A stretch of DNA of 64,000 nucleotides from JANNRR01 sp031401675 (GTDB taxonomy: Bacteria; Pseudomonadota; Alphaproteobacteria; Rhodobacterales; Rhodobacteraceae): contig JANNRR010000112.1 of assembly GCA_031401675.1 (NCBI GenBank), positions 1 to 64,000 on the forward strand. Reading direction: 5' to 3'. This document shows positions 34,494 to 43,636 of this stretch, one piece after another (the stretch's first letter is position 1; the number at the start of each line of letters is the position of its first letter). The translations under genes and the position numbers were made by a program. The notes under the pieces are model-generated. The model made no database searches, was not told where the DNA came from, and saw only the letters and a list, made by a program, of their open reading frames with translations.

Positions 34494-35438
34494 ATGTCCG
34501 CGATCCTGACCGTCACGCTCAACCCCGCACTTGATCTGGCAACCTCGGTGGCCCGGGTGCTGCCGGGGCCAAAGCTGCGCTGCGCCGAACCGCTGACCGA
34601 TCCCGGTGGCGGCGGCATCAACATATCCCGCGCGATCCGCAATCTGGGCGGCGACAGCCGGGCCTTTGCAGCACTTGGCGGCGCGCTGGGCGAAGCGCTG
34701 GCGGCACTGCTCGCAACCGCCGGGATCAAGATGGACCGGTTCGCCGCACCCGGGGCGACACGGCTCAGTTTCGCCGTCACCGAAACCGCCAGCGGCGGCC
34801 AGTACCGCTTCATGCTTCCCGGACCGCTCTGGTCCGCCCCGGATGTTACCCGGGTTCTGGCCGCCATCACCACCGCCGCCCCACCGGGCGGTTTTGTGGT
34901 GCTGAGCGGCAGCCAGCCGCCGGGCGTGCCTGCGGATTTCCCGGCCCGGCTGCACGCAGCACTGACCCCGACCGGGGCACGGCTGCTGATCGATACCTCG
35001 GGGGCGCCGCTGCGGGCGCTGGTCGCAGGTCCTGCCCGCCCGTACATGCTGCGGATGGACGGACCCGAGGCCGAGGATCTGGCCGGACGACCGCTCCCCG
35101 ACCGCGCCGCCAGCCTCGATTTCGCCGCCGATCTGGTCGGCCGGGGGGCCGCCGACGTGGTGATCCTGGCGCGCGGGGCCGAGGGTTCGGTTCTCGCTTG
35201 TCAGGGCCAGCGGCTGTTCAGCCCGGCCGCGAAAGTGAGCGTGGTCAGCAAGATCGGGGCGGGCGACAGTTTCATGGCGGCGCTGGTGCTGGCCCTGTCG
35301 CGCGGGCAAGAGCTGGCCGAGGCGATGCAGTGGGGCACCGCGGCGGCCTCGGCCGCCGTGACCAGCCGGGGCACCGGGCTGTGCCAGCGGGCGGATGTCG
35401 AGCGGTTGTTGGGCGAATGCCGGGTTGTGGCGGCGTGA
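34494..35438 (+). CDS. PfkB-family carbohydrate kinase (1-phosphofructokinase-like)
   Basis: Sugar kinase of about 314 aa. The start MSAILTVTLNPALDLAT, then DPGGGGINISRAIRNLGG, and the C-terminal ATP and catalytic motif VSKIGAGDSFMAALVLAL are diagnostic for the FruK/PfkB2 branch, which phosphorylates fructose phosphates or tagatose phosphate. No fru PTS gene is adjacent, so the PfkB (phosphofructokinase 2) role is as likely as FruK. An ATG at 34470 would add eight residues; neither has a strong ribosome site. Confidence 0.85.
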   Translation: MSAILTVTLNPALDLATSVARVLPGPKLRCAEPLTDPGGGGINISRAIRNLGGDSRAFAALGGALGEALAALLATAGIKMDRFAAPGATRLSFAVTETASGGQYRFMLPGPLWSAPDVTRVLAAITTAAPPGGFVVLSGSQPPGVPADFPARLHAALTPTGARLLIDTSGAPLRALVAGPARPYMLRMDGPEAEDLAGRPLPDRAASLDFAADLVGRGAADVVILARGAEGSVLACQGQRLFSPAAKVSVVSKIGAGDSFMAALVLALSRGQELAEAMQWGTAAASAAVTSRGTGLCQRADVERLLGECRVVAA

Positions 35439-35921
35439 TTTGGGGGGCTTATCACGCGCGTTACTGGTATTAAGTAACTGAAATTATTATATATTCAAGA
35501 ATACGTCAACCAGTTCTCAATCAACGTTAACGCATAGCAAGATTTGTAGACACGCTCCCTTAAACAGGGTGGAGGCACGAACTGTCGTCCATTTGAACCC
35601 TGACTGATCAGACGACCGTCCGGGGATGACGAGCGCCCGCAAAACGGTCCGGGGGGCCGTTTTGAGCGAGGAACGCCCGGTCCGTTGCCCGAGAGCGCAA
35701 GCGAAGGGCAAGGGAGGCTGGGATTTGCGCAGTGGTCGGGAAATCGGGCAAAAAGCAAAAACAGTTCGGGGACAATCCTCTGTCCGTTCAGAGGAATTCC
35801 AAGCCATTCGGATCACATCCCCGCAGGTCGGTCCGGCAAAATTCCCTTGCCCAAAGACCACTTGCCAGCGCTCAGGCTCCGTCCATAGGAAATCCCCTTG
35901 ATCCCTCATGGGGCAATGACC
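35439..35921. other. Gene-free stretch with an AT-rich block
   Basis: The 480 bp between convergent genes contain an AT-rich block (about 35459-35530, including TTATTATATATTC) that stands out from the GC-rich surroundings, and an inverted repeat CAAAACGG/CCGTTTTG (35640-35647 and 35657-35664) that could be a terminator. No supported open frame. Confidence 0.5.
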
Positions 35922-37580
35922 CTACCCCCCATCCCGCCAGCGGTTCACGATCGGATAGCGCCGGTCGAGCCAGAATGCCTTTTTCGTCAGCTTCACCCCC
36001 GGCGCCGACTGGTGCCGTTTCCATTCCGAGCCATAGACCAGCGCCTCGACCTGCCTCACCATGGCCGGATCAAAGCCCATCGCCACCACTTCGGCCACCG
36101 ACAGATCGCGGTCGACCAGCCCGTCAAGGATGACATCCAGCACGTCATAGGGCGGCAGGCTGTCGTCGTCGCGCTGGCCCGCGCGCAGTTCGGCGGTCGG
36201 CGGCTTGTTGATCACGCCGGGCGGGATCACCGTACCCGCCGGGCCCAGCATCCACGGCCGGTGATTGGCGTTGCGCCAGCGGCAGGTCTGGAACACCCGG
36301 GTCTTGTACAGGTCCTTGATCGGATTGTAGCCGCCCGCCATGTCGCCGTAGATGGTGCAGTAGCCCACCGCCACTTCGGATTTGTTCCCTGTCGTCAGCA
36401 GCATCTCGCCATGCTTGTTCGACAGCGCCATCAGCAAGAGCCCGCGCAGCCGGCTTTGGATATTCTCTTCGGTCACATCCGGCCTTGTGCCCGCCATCAG
36501 CGGGGCCAGCGCTGCCCCGACCGCCAGCTGCGCCCCGGTGATCGGCACCGTGTCCAGCCGGCAGCCCAGAGCCCCGGCGACGGCCGCAGCGTCATCCAGC
36601 GAGGATTGCGCGGTAAACTCCGACGGCAGCATGACGCCGCGCACATTCGCCGGGCCGATCGCATCCGCAGCAATGGTGGCGACAATGGCGGAATCCACCC
36701 CCCCCGACAGACCCAGCAGCACTTTGGTAAAGCCGGATTTGCCCAGATAGTCACGCAAACCCAGCACCATCGCCCGGTAATCCTGTTCGCAGTCGTCAGG
36801 CTGCGGGGCCAACTGCCCGGGTTCGGCACGCCAGCCGGCGGCGGTCTGCGTGAAATCGATGTGGGTCAACCCCGGCTCGAACGCGGCAAGCTGCGCCACC
36901 ATCGCGCCGCCGGGGTTCAGCACGAACGACGCGCCGTCGAACACCTGATCGTCCTGGCCGCCGACCATGTTCAGATAGACCAGCGGCAACCCGGTTTCGA
37001 CGACGCGGGCCACCATCAGGTTCAGCCGCACCTCCAGCTTGCCCCGGTGATAGGGCGAGCCGTTCGGCACCAGCAGAATCTCGGCCCCGGTTTCGGCCAG
37101 CGTCTCGCAGACGTCCGAATGCCAGGCATCTTCGCAGATCGGGGTGCCGATGCGCAGCGGGCCGACCCGGTAGGGGCCGCTGATCGGGGCCGGGGCAAAG
37201 ATGCGCTTTTCGTCGAACACGCCATCGTTGGGCAGTTCGTGTTTCAGCACCGTCGCGGCGATCCGGCCCTGTTGCAGCACGTAATAGGCGTTGTAGACCC
37301 AGCCATCCTTCAGGAACGGCCCACCGATGCCGACGGCCGGGCCATCGGCGCAATCGGCGGCCAGCGCCTCGATCCGGGTCATCGCCTCGCGGGCAAACGC
37401 CGGTTTCATCACCAGATCCTGGGTCTGATAGCCGGTGATGAACATCTCGGTCAGCGCCAGCATGTCGGCCCCGGCGTCGCGGGCCGCGGCCCAGGCCGTA
37501 CGTGCCTGTGCGGCGTTTGCCGCCAGCGCCCCAACAGTCGGGTTCAGTTGTGCCAGTGTCAGACGAAAGCGTGCGGTCAT
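35922..37580 (-). CDS. nadE: Glutamine-dependent NAD+ synthetase
   Basis: Makes NAD from deamido-NAD, ATP and glutamine. At 552 aa it combines an N-terminal nitrilase-type glutaminase (Glu in LTEMFITGY, Lys in DGVFDEKR, Cys in TPICEDAW) with a C-terminal ATP pyrophosphatase domain (LGLSGGVDSAIVA; TGNKSEVAVGYCTIYGDMAGGYNPIKDLYKT). Just upstream of the ATG are tandem 13-bp repeats that include a GGGG ribosome-site candidate. The gene is divergent from the MORN-repeat gene. Confidence 0.97.
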   Translation of the reverse strand: MTARFRLTLAQLNPTVGALAANAAQARTAWAAARDAGADMLALTEMFITGYQTQDLVMKPAFAREAMTRIEALAADCADGPAVGIGGPFLKDGWVYNAYYVLQQGRIAATVLKHELPNDGVFDEKRIFAPAPISGPYRVGPLRIGTPICEDAWHSDVCETLAETGAEILLVPNGSPYHRGKLEVRLNLMVARVVETGLPLVYLNMVGGQDDQVFDGASFVLNPGGAMVAQLAAFEPGLTHIDFTQTAAGWRAEPGQLAPQPDDCEQDYRAMVLGLRDYLGKSGFTKVLLGLSGGVDSAIVATIAADAIGPANVRGVMLPSEFTAQSSLDDAAAVAGALGCRLDTVPITGAQLAVGAALAPLMAGTRPDVTEENIQSRLRGLLLMALSNKHGEMLLTTGNKSEVAVGYCTIYGDMAGGYNPIKDLYKTRVFQTCRWRNANHRPWMLGPAGTVIPPGVINKPPTAELRAGQRDDDSLPPYDVLDVILDGLVDRDLSVAEVVAMGFDPAMVRQVEALVYGSEWKRHQSAPGVKLTKKAFWLDRRYPIVNRWRDGG

Positions 37581-37584
37581 GAAT

Positions 37585-37623
37585 GCCCCAGAAATTGGCC
37601 CCAGAAATTGCCCCCGAAACTGG
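37585..37623 (-). repeat. Triplicated 13-bp unit in the nadE leader
   Basis: GCCCCAGAAATTG occurs twice in tandem (37585-37597, 37598-37610), followed by a related CCCCCGAAACTGG (37611-37623). On the nadE strand each copy supplies a TGGGGC block close to the start codon, so copy number could affect ribosome access. Confidence 0.7.
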
Positions 37624-37838
37624 CCTCAACAAACAGGCCCGGAGTGACGGTGCCTTTGCCGGTCCGACTGCAGTCCGGACCAGCCATGCCGGGTTCATAC
37701 CAGAGCCCGCGCCAAGCGAAAGCCTTGAACGCGCCAGCGGTGGTCCGGTGCTTGTCAGGGCACTGGGCAGGCCCTAAGGTTCGCGCTAACGGAAGGCGCG
37801 GCCCGCGCGCCGGCGGCATGACATCGGCGGAGGTTGCG

Positions 37839-39272
37839 ATGCGTTACGGACCCTGGATCAGACAGGCGCGCGGCCCGGCGGGGCTGGCTCTGGGTCTTGT
37901 GATCACAATCCTGACCGGGGCCGCCCAGGCCCAGGACAGCGATGTGATCACAAAACAGTATGACAATGGCGGCGTCTACGAAGGCACTTTCAAGGACGGC
38001 AAGCAGCACGGCCGCGGCATCTACCGCCTGCCCAACGGCTACGAATACGACGGCGAGTGGCTGGAAGGAGAGATCACCGGCCAGGGCACCGCCCGCTATC
38101 CCAACGGGTCGGTCTATCAGGGGGCGTTTGTCGGCGGCAAACCCGAAGGCAAGGGCAAGATCACCTTTGGCGATGGCGGCAGCTACGACGGCGACTGGGT
38201 GGCGGGCCAGATGACCGGTTCGGGCGAAGTGCGCTATGCCAACGGCGTCATCTATCGCGGCCAGTTCATGAATGCGGTGCATGAAGGTCAGGGTGCAATC
38301 GAGGACCCCAGCGGCTACCGCTACGAAGGCACCTGGGTCAAGGGGCTGAAAGACGGCGCGGGCACCGTGACCTATCCCGACGGCTCGGTCTATGTCGGCG
38401 CGATGAAGGCCGACCAGCGCGAAGGCCAGGGCGTTTTGACGCTGGCCAACGGCACCACGTTCGAGGGGTTGTGGACCGCCGGCAAGATCAGCGGCACCGG
38501 CAAGATCTCGCAACCCGGCGGCGACATCTACGAGGGCGACCTGATCGAGGGCGTGAAAGAGGGTCAGGGTCGCGCCAGCTATGCAAACGGCGACGTCTAT
38601 CAGGGCAGCTTTGTCGCCGACCAGCGCCACGGTACGGGCAAATTCACCGGCAAGGACGGCACTCTTTACGACGGCACCTGGACCGAAGGCCGGATGGAGG
38701 GTCAGGGCAGCATCACCTATCCCAACGGCGCGGTCTATGTCGGGGCGTTTCTGGACGGCGTGGCCCACGGCAGCGGCCGCATCACCTATCCCGACGGCAA
38801 CAGCTACGGCGGTGCCTGGGTCAAGGGCGTGATCGAGGGCTACGGCGTGTCAACCTATGCCAACGGTCTGGTTTACGAGGGCAATTTCGTCGCCGGTCAG
38901 CAGGAGGGCAAGGGCAAGATGACCTATCCCGACGGCTACGTCTATGACGGCGACTGGCTGCAGGGCCAGCGGCAGGGCATGGGCGTAGCCACCTATCCCG
39001 ATGGCACCGTCTATACCGGCCAGTTCCTCGCCGGCAAACGCGACGGCAGCGGCAGCATCGTGATGGCTGACGGTTTCAAGTACGAAGGCCAGTGGAAGGC
39101 CGGCGAAATCGACGGCACCGGCACCGCCACCTATACCAACGGCGATGTCTACGAGGGCGCGTTCGTCGCCGGCAAGCGCCAGGGCGAGGGCAAGTTGCGC
39201 TATGCCACCGGCGAGGAAGCCGAAGGTCGCTGGGAAAACGGCGAACTGATGCGGACCCCGACCACGCCCTGA
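37839..39272 (+). CDS. Exported protein made of MORN repeats
   Basis: Protein of 477 aa with a signal peptide (about residues 1-31, ending GAAQAQ) followed by 18 regular 23-residue MORN repeats (pattern YxNGxxYEGxFxxGxxxGxGxxT) and a degenerate last one. Almost the entire mature protein is repeat, forming a long beta-hairpin solenoid. MORN proteins bind membranes, peptidoglycan-active enzymes or other proteins; no partner is obvious here. The ATG at 37839 has GGAGG five bases before it. The much longer open frame upstream is a shadow of nadE. Confidence 0.9.
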   Translation: MRYGPWIRQARGPAGLALGLVITILTGAAQAQDSDVITKQYDNGGVYEGTFKDGKQHGRGIYRLPNGYEYDGEWLEGEITGQGTARYPNGSVYQGAFVGGKPEGKGKITFGDGGSYDGDWVAGQMTGSGEVRYANGVIYRGQFMNAVHEGQGAIEDPSGYRYEGTWVKGLKDGAGTVTYPDGSVYVGAMKADQREGQGVLTLANGTTFEGLWTAGKISGTGKISQPGGDIYEGDLIEGVKEGQGRASYANGDVYQGSFVADQRHGTGKFTGKDGTLYDGTWTEGRMEGQGSITYPNGAVYVGAFLDGVAHGSGRITYPDGNSYGGAWVKGVIEGYGVSTYANGLVYEGNFVAGQQEGKGKMTYPDGYVYDGDWLQGQRQGMGVATYPDGTVYTGQFLAGKRDGSGSIVMADGFKYEGQWKAGEIDGTGTATYTNGDVYEGAFVAGKRQGEGKLRYATGEEAEGRWENGELMRTPTTP

Positions 39273-39407
39273 GGCGGCCCGGCACGGCGGTTCGGGCAAC
39301 AAGGCCGGATGCGCTCCGCGCCGGGGTATTCTCACCAGGAGGAAACGGTCACGCACCGGGCACGGAGTTGCGGTCCCGGCGGTCCGGCCCGGCCAGTCAG
39401 GTACGGT

Positions 39408-40079
39408 CTACCAAGGGATCGCCTTGCCCTGCGCGTCGAAAAAGCCGCCCGTATCGGTCGGGGTCAGGCTGGCCAGCACGGCCAGCAGGTTGGCGGCGGC
39501 TTCGGCTGCCGGAACCGCCGGGTGACTGGCCTGGTAGGCGGCTGTGAAGCCGGTGGCGACGGTGCCGGGATGCAGGGTCACACAAACCGCCTGCCGGTGG
39601 CTGCGGCCAATCTCGATGGCGGCGGTATGGATCAGCTGGTTCAGCGCGGCCTTGGCGGCGCGGTAGGCGTACCAGCCGCCCAGAGCATTGTCGCCGATCG
39701 ACCCGACCCGCGCCGACAGGGCGGCAAACACCGCGCGGCGGTCGCGCGACATCAGGCGCAGCGCGTGTTTCAGCACCAGCGCCGGGCCGGCGGCATTCAG
39801 CGCGTACTGAGCGGCAAAGGCCGCCGGATCAAGGGCCCGCAGCGACTTTTCCGGGGTGCCGCCCGGCAGGCTGAGCGCGCCGGTGGCAACCAGGATCATC
39901 GGATAGGGCGGCACCAGCCCGGCAAGGCCGGCCATGATCGCCGCCTCGTCGGTCACGTCAAACCCGTCGGCGCGGCGCGATAGCCCGGTGACCTTCCAGC
40001 CCTGACCAGCCAGTGCGCCGACCAGCGCCGCACCGATCCCACCCGACGCGCCGATCACCAGCGCCCGCTGCTCTGTCAT
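39408..40079 (-). CDS. Short-chain dehydrogenase/reductase
   Basis: SDR protein of 223 aa. Nucleotide-binding ALVIGASGGIGAALV (GxxxGxG type), VATGALS in the NAG position, and the catalytic YAYRAAKAALNQL (YxxxK) with an upstream Ser (FAALSARVGSI) are present. The pattern resembles the CsgA/C-factor-like SDR group. Substrate unknown. ATG at 40079 is chosen as the family start. Confidence 0.88.
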   Translation of the reverse strand: MTEQRALVIGASGGIGAALVGALAGQGWKVTGLSRRADGFDVTDEAAIMAGLAGLVPPYPMILVATGALSLPGGTPEKSLRALDPAAFAAQYALNAAGPALVLKHALRLMSRDRRAVFAALSARVGSIGDNALGGWYAYRAAKAALNQLIHTAAIEIGRSHRQAVCVTLHPGTVATGFTAAYQASHPAVPAAEAAANLLAVLASLTPTDTGGFFDAQGKAIPW

Positions 40080-40149
40080 CCCTGTTCCCCCAAGACCAAA
40101 AGACAACGAACCCGGCCTTGCCGACCCCCGGCATGTGCAATGCCGCCGG

Positions 40150-40830
40150 TCAGGCGGTGCGCCGGGCCAGCAATCCCTGCCCCAGCATCAGCCCGACCGC
40201 CTCGGCCCCGTAGCGCGCGTTGCCATGAACCCCGTCTTCGGCGACATAGTCCGCCGGCAACCCGCTGCCAGCGAACAGCGCCGCCGACGGGTCGAAAAGC
40301 CGCACCCCGGCGGCAGTCATCCGGCGGCTGATGGCATCGGCGAACCGGTCGTAGTTGGTGCCCGGAAACAGCCGTGGCGGCACCACCAGCAGCATGTTGC
40401 CATGCCGCGCCATGCGCTGCGCCATGCGGATATGCCCGGCCCGGAACGCATCGGCATAGGCCTCGACCATCGCCTGCGAGGCATAGCTGCTGTCGGCATC
40501 GTCCTGAAAACCGTCGGCATCGGTCACATGCCGGTTGAAGCCGAACGGCGGCACCATCCGCCCCAGATGATAGCCCATCGCCGCAATCACCGGCACGTCA
40601 CGGCTGATGATGCTGCGCCCGCCCAACTGCTCGCGCAGCTGCAGGATCCGGGTCTGCATCGCCGTCAGACCACGGATCCAGATGCCGTGCTGGGCATGAT
40701 ACAGGATATGCCCGGCGTGCCAGAAATTCCCCGAAAACTGCAGCAGTTCCGCCCGGATGCGATGCGCATGACACCCCGCCATCAACGCCGTCGAATGGCT
40801 GTCGCCGATGATGATCACGTCAGGCAGCAT
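40150..40830 (-). CDS. SGNH-like hydrolase-fold protein
   Basis: Protein of 226 aa beginning LPDVIIIGDSHSTALMAG, which fits the GDSx block of SGNH/GDSL proteins, and ending with EDGVHGNARYGAEAVGLML, resembling the catalytic D-x-x-H block (DGVHGN). No signal peptide. Its ATG lies 11 bp inside the upstream GSCFA gene, so the two are coupled. The pair suggests acyl or glycan esterase activity on a surface polymer; that is an inference. Confidence 0.75.
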   Translation of the reverse strand: MLPDVIIIGDSHSTALMAGCHAHRIRAELLQFSGNFWHAGHILYHAQHGIWIRGLTAMQTRILQLREQLGGRSIISRDVPVIAAMGYHLGRMVPPFGFNRHVTDADGFQDDADSSYASQAMVEAYADAFRAGHIRMAQRMARHGNMLLVVPPRLFPGTNYDRFADAISRRMTAAGVRLFDPSAALFAGSGLPADYVAEDGVHGNARYGAEAVGLMLGQGLLARRTA

Positions 40831-41989
40831 TGAAATTTTCCAGCGTCATTTCCTCGCACACCAGTTCCTCTGCCGCCATGCCTTCGGTCAGCGACCGCTC
40901 ATGCTCGGCAATGGCGGCAGTGGCGGTTTCGGCACCGTGGACAGCGGGGCCACTGCAATTCAGCCCCCCGAAGAAATGCTCCATCACGAACGCAACACCC
41001 TGCGGTGCCACTGACCGCAGGTTCGGCTCGAAGAACGCGGCCCGGGTCGGGGCACCCATGATCACCTCGTAACTCGGGAAATAGTCGATGCGCGGATCGG
41101 CGGCAGCCAGATCGCCCGCCACCGCCCGCAGCGTCGATTTGGAATAGGTGGTGGCGACCAGCACATGGCCGCCGCTCGCGGTGGCAGTCAACGGCACCGG
41201 CGACACTGTCAGCAGGATACGCAGACCGGGATTCATTCCCCACATCAGCGCAAACGCCTGTTCCAGCCCCGCCCTGATGTCCGGGTAGGCATAGTTGCGG
41301 AACACATGCGCGCCCTCATCGAACTGCCCGGCCACGGTACCCGGACACAGCGGATAGCACTGGCCGGTCGCCCGGTTTTCCCACCCCTCGGTCAGGCCGA
41401 GAGTGAATACCAGCACATCCGCATCGGTCACCGAACGGCGGAACGCCCGCACCATCGAGGCCCGCGACAGCGCCAGATCCTGGCGATCGGCAAAGCCGAC
41501 CGGTTCGATCGCCGGGCGGATCGAGTCGCGATAGCGGTCGCCGTCGGGCCACATCTCCAGATCAGCCGGGTCCAGATCGCCCGCCGCCAGCCGCACATGC
41601 GTCAACAACTGCGCGGCGGTATAGATATTGCCGGTGCGCGACGAGAAGATGCCGTAATTGAACGCCTCGGCCAGCTTGGTGGGGGTGCGCCCGGGTGCCG
41701 GTTCGCGGTTCAGCCAGCCCATCTTGCGCGCCACCAGCGCCCGGCTGATGTGCTGGGCGAAACAGGAGCCGTAAGTGGCAAAGCGCGCGTCCTGCGGCAG
41801 CACCCAGGGCGATTGCCACAGGCCGGACAGGCCGAACAGCCCGGCCTCGGCCACACCGCTGCGCCAGAACGCTTGCGGCGGCAGGTCGGAATAAGGATTG
41901 CCGGCCGGTGTCGGCGCAGCCTTGGCCAGCGCTGTCGCAGCGGCGGCTGGCCTTGTCCGCGATGCCTTGCTTGATGGTGCCTGCGTCAT
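40820..41989 (-). CDS. GSCFA domain protein
   Basis: Protein of 389 aa. The name-giving motif GSCFAQHISRAL is preceded by ARFATY; further blocks are NYGIFSSRTGNIYTA, FTLGLTEGWEN, TVSPVPLTATASGGHVLVATTYSKSTLRAVAGDL and FPSYEVIMG. GSCFA proteins are related to SGNH hydrolases and are often found near polysaccharide genes. No signal peptide. The start ATG at 41989 is preferred over upstream codons that lack similarity. It is translationally coupled to the SGNH-like gene. Confidence 0.88.
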   Translation of the reverse strand: MTQAPSSKASRTRPAAAATALAKAAPTPAGNPYSDLPPQAFWRSGVAEAGLFGLSGLWQSPWVLPQDARFATYGSCFAQHISRALVARKMGWLNREPAPGRTPTKLAEAFNYGIFSSRTGNIYTAAQLLTHVRLAAGDLDPADLEMWPDGDRYRDSIRPAIEPVGFADRQDLALSRASMVRAFRRSVTDADVLVFTLGLTEGWENRATGQCYPLCPGTVAGQFDEGAHVFRNYAYPDIRAGLEQAFALMWGMNPGLRILLTVSPVPLTATASGGHVLVATTYSKSTLRAVAGDLAAADPRIDYFPSYEVIMGAPTRAAFFEPNLRSVAPQGVAFVMEHFFGGLNCSGPAVHGAETATAAIAEHERSLTEGMAAEELVCEEMTLENFNAA

Positions 41990-42176
41990 GGGTTGTCCCG
42001 ATGCTCTTTGCCACCTGATACAATAGCGGGCCGGAATTTTCCACCGGTTAACCGGTGGCAGCGGCCTCGGAACGGCAAATCGCTCCATCGCTTGCGAAAT
42101 TGTCACGAAAGCGTACTGTTACGGCGATTTTACCGGGGGGCGACCCCCCCCGATTTTCACAGACGGGACCGTTTTC

Positions 42177-43412
42177 ATGGCCGATATCCTGACAAAGATC
42201 ACCACGCCGCACACCACCGACCTGCTGAACGACACTCTTTACGTCGCGAATGGCGCCGGCATCTTTTCCTTTTCCAATTCGGTGATCATGGCCGGGGCGG
42301 CGAGGATCGGGATCGACGGCGCGCTGAAAGGCTATTCGGCGATCAGTCTGGTCGACGGCACAGTCACCGCCGGTCTGGCCGACACCGTGTTTGTCGGCCA
42401 GACCGGCAGCCTGTTCGGCAATCTGGACGCGGGCGTTGCTTTCATCGACGATGACAGCCTCTTGAACAACGCCGGAGTGATCACCGGCACACGCGGCGTC
42501 AGCTTTGACCGGGCCGACAATGCCGTCGCCGTCAACAGCGGCACCATCCGGTCGTTCTCGATTGCCAATTTCGACAGCGGCAACGCGGTACTGGAGGACA
42601 GCGGTCTGGGCTTCTTTGCCTGCGACGATGTCGCGATCAGCAATTCCGGCCTGATCGAGGGGATGAATGCCGTCTGGCTCAGCCGCAGCGACGGCGTGCT
42701 CGACAATTCCGGCACCATCCGCAGCACCTCGCTGACCGGCATGGCGATCAACCTGGACGGCCAGCACATCATCGGCCTGTCGATGCGGATCAGCAATTCC
42801 GGTGATATCCGCGCCTCGGGCACCGCCATATCCGTGCTGAACTGCACCGCCGACATCATCAACCTTGGCCTGATCCTCGGCGATATCGTGCTGGGCGACC
42901 GCAACGATCTTTTGCGCGGCAGCGCAGGCACCGTGGTGGGCGAGGTCTTCGCGGGCGATGGCAACGACCGCGTCCTCTCGGGTCTAGGCGACGATACCGT
43001 GCGCGGCGGTGTCGGCTTTGATCTGCTGCGCGGCGGCACGGGCGATGACATGCTGTTCGGCGACGCCGGGGCCGACCTGATCCACGGCGGCAGCGGCGAT
43101 GACAGCCTTTACGGCGGTGCCGGTGCCGATCTGATCGAGGGCGGCGGCGGTGACGATTTGATGTCCGGCAGCAGCTTCAACGACACATTCCAGTTCCGGC
43201 GCGGCGGCGGGGCCGATCAGGTGACCGACTTCACCGCCGGGGATCAGCTGGACCTGATCGCCTTCGGCTTCACCGCATTCGCGCAGGTCAATGCCCTGGC
43301 GGTCGATACCGGGGCCGGTCTGTTCATCGACCTTGCCACCCGCGGCGGCGGCACGCTCCGGCTGGACGGCTTCCTTAAAGCCGCGTTCGATGCAGCCGAT
43401 GTGATCCTGTAG
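42177..43412 (+). CDS. RTX calcium-binding protein
   Basis: Protein of 411 aa without a signal peptide. The first 240 residues contain short repeated beta-strand motifs (NNAGVITG, NSGTIRS, NSGLIEG, NSGTIRS, NSGDIRA), suggestive of a right-handed beta-helix. Then RTX nonapeptides follow (GGTGDDMLFGDAGADLIHGGSGDDSLYGGAGADLIEGGGGDD) and a C-terminal domain (FQFRRGGGADQVTDFTAGDQLDL) typical of type I secreted proteins. Probably a surface or extracellular protein; enzymatic role not seen. Confidence 0.88.
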   Translation: MADILTKITTPHTTDLLNDTLYVANGAGIFSFSNSVIMAGAARIGIDGALKGYSAISLVDGTVTAGLADTVFVGQTGSLFGNLDAGVAFIDDDSLLNNAGVITGTRGVSFDRADNAVAVNSGTIRSFSIANFDSGNAVLEDSGLGFFACDDVAISNSGLIEGMNAVWLSRSDGVLDNSGTIRSTSLTGMAINLDGQHIIGLSMRISNSGDIRASGTAISVLNCTADIINLGLILGDIVLGDRNDLLRGSAGTVVGEVFAGDGNDRVLSGLGDDTVRGGVGFDLLRGGTGDDMLFGDAGADLIHGGSGDDSLYGGAGADLIEGGGGDDLMSGSSFNDTFQFRRGGGADQVTDFTAGDQLDLIAFGFTAFAQVNALAVDTGAGLFIDLATRGGGTLRLDGFLKAAFDAADVIL

Positions 43413-43477
43413 CCCGTACAGAGCACCCGCCCGAATTCCCGCTTTTCTTTTCACGGCACCTGCGTATAGTTGCCGCC

Positions 43478-43558
43478 ATGAACCGGATCGAACATCCCGC
43501 TTGCGCCTTGCTGCGCGCCCTGCCGATCCGCAGGCTGCTAGGTCTTACCCTGCGCTGA
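43478..43558 (+). CDS. Leucine-rich leader peptide upstream of leuA
   Basis: A 26-codon frame (ATG 43478, TGA 43556) encodes MNRIEHPACALLRALPIRR then LLGLTLR. Seven of 26 codons are Leu, including one CTA, which is rare in this GC-rich DNA. It ends 78 bp before leuA, with alternative hairpins in between. This is the classical arrangement of a transcription-attenuation leader. The ribosome site before it is weak. Confidence 0.8.
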   Translation: MNRIEHPACALLRALPIRRLLGLTLR

Positions 43559-43603
43559 GCGTGCCCTTCGGGCGCGGGACGCTCGGACAGGCAAGCGCCC
43601 GAA
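43557..43603 (+). promoter_or_regulatory. Alternative hairpins of the leuA leader
   Basis: Two overlapping inverted repeats follow the leader: GAGCGT (43557-43562) with ACGCTC (43579-43584), and TTCGGGCGC (43567-43575) with GCGCCCGAA (43595-43603). They share bases, so they exclude each other, as in attenuators. No T-run follows the second, so termination may be weak or need another factor. Confidence 0.6.
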
Positions 43604-43636
43604 CCTTCGCACAGCCAGCAGCCAAAGAGTATTGCC

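Noticed and set aside
35898..37838. Upstream part of a 1124-codon + strand frame
   Set aside because: It is antisense to nadE. Only the part from 37839, with a ribosome site and signal peptide, is a real gene (MORN protein).
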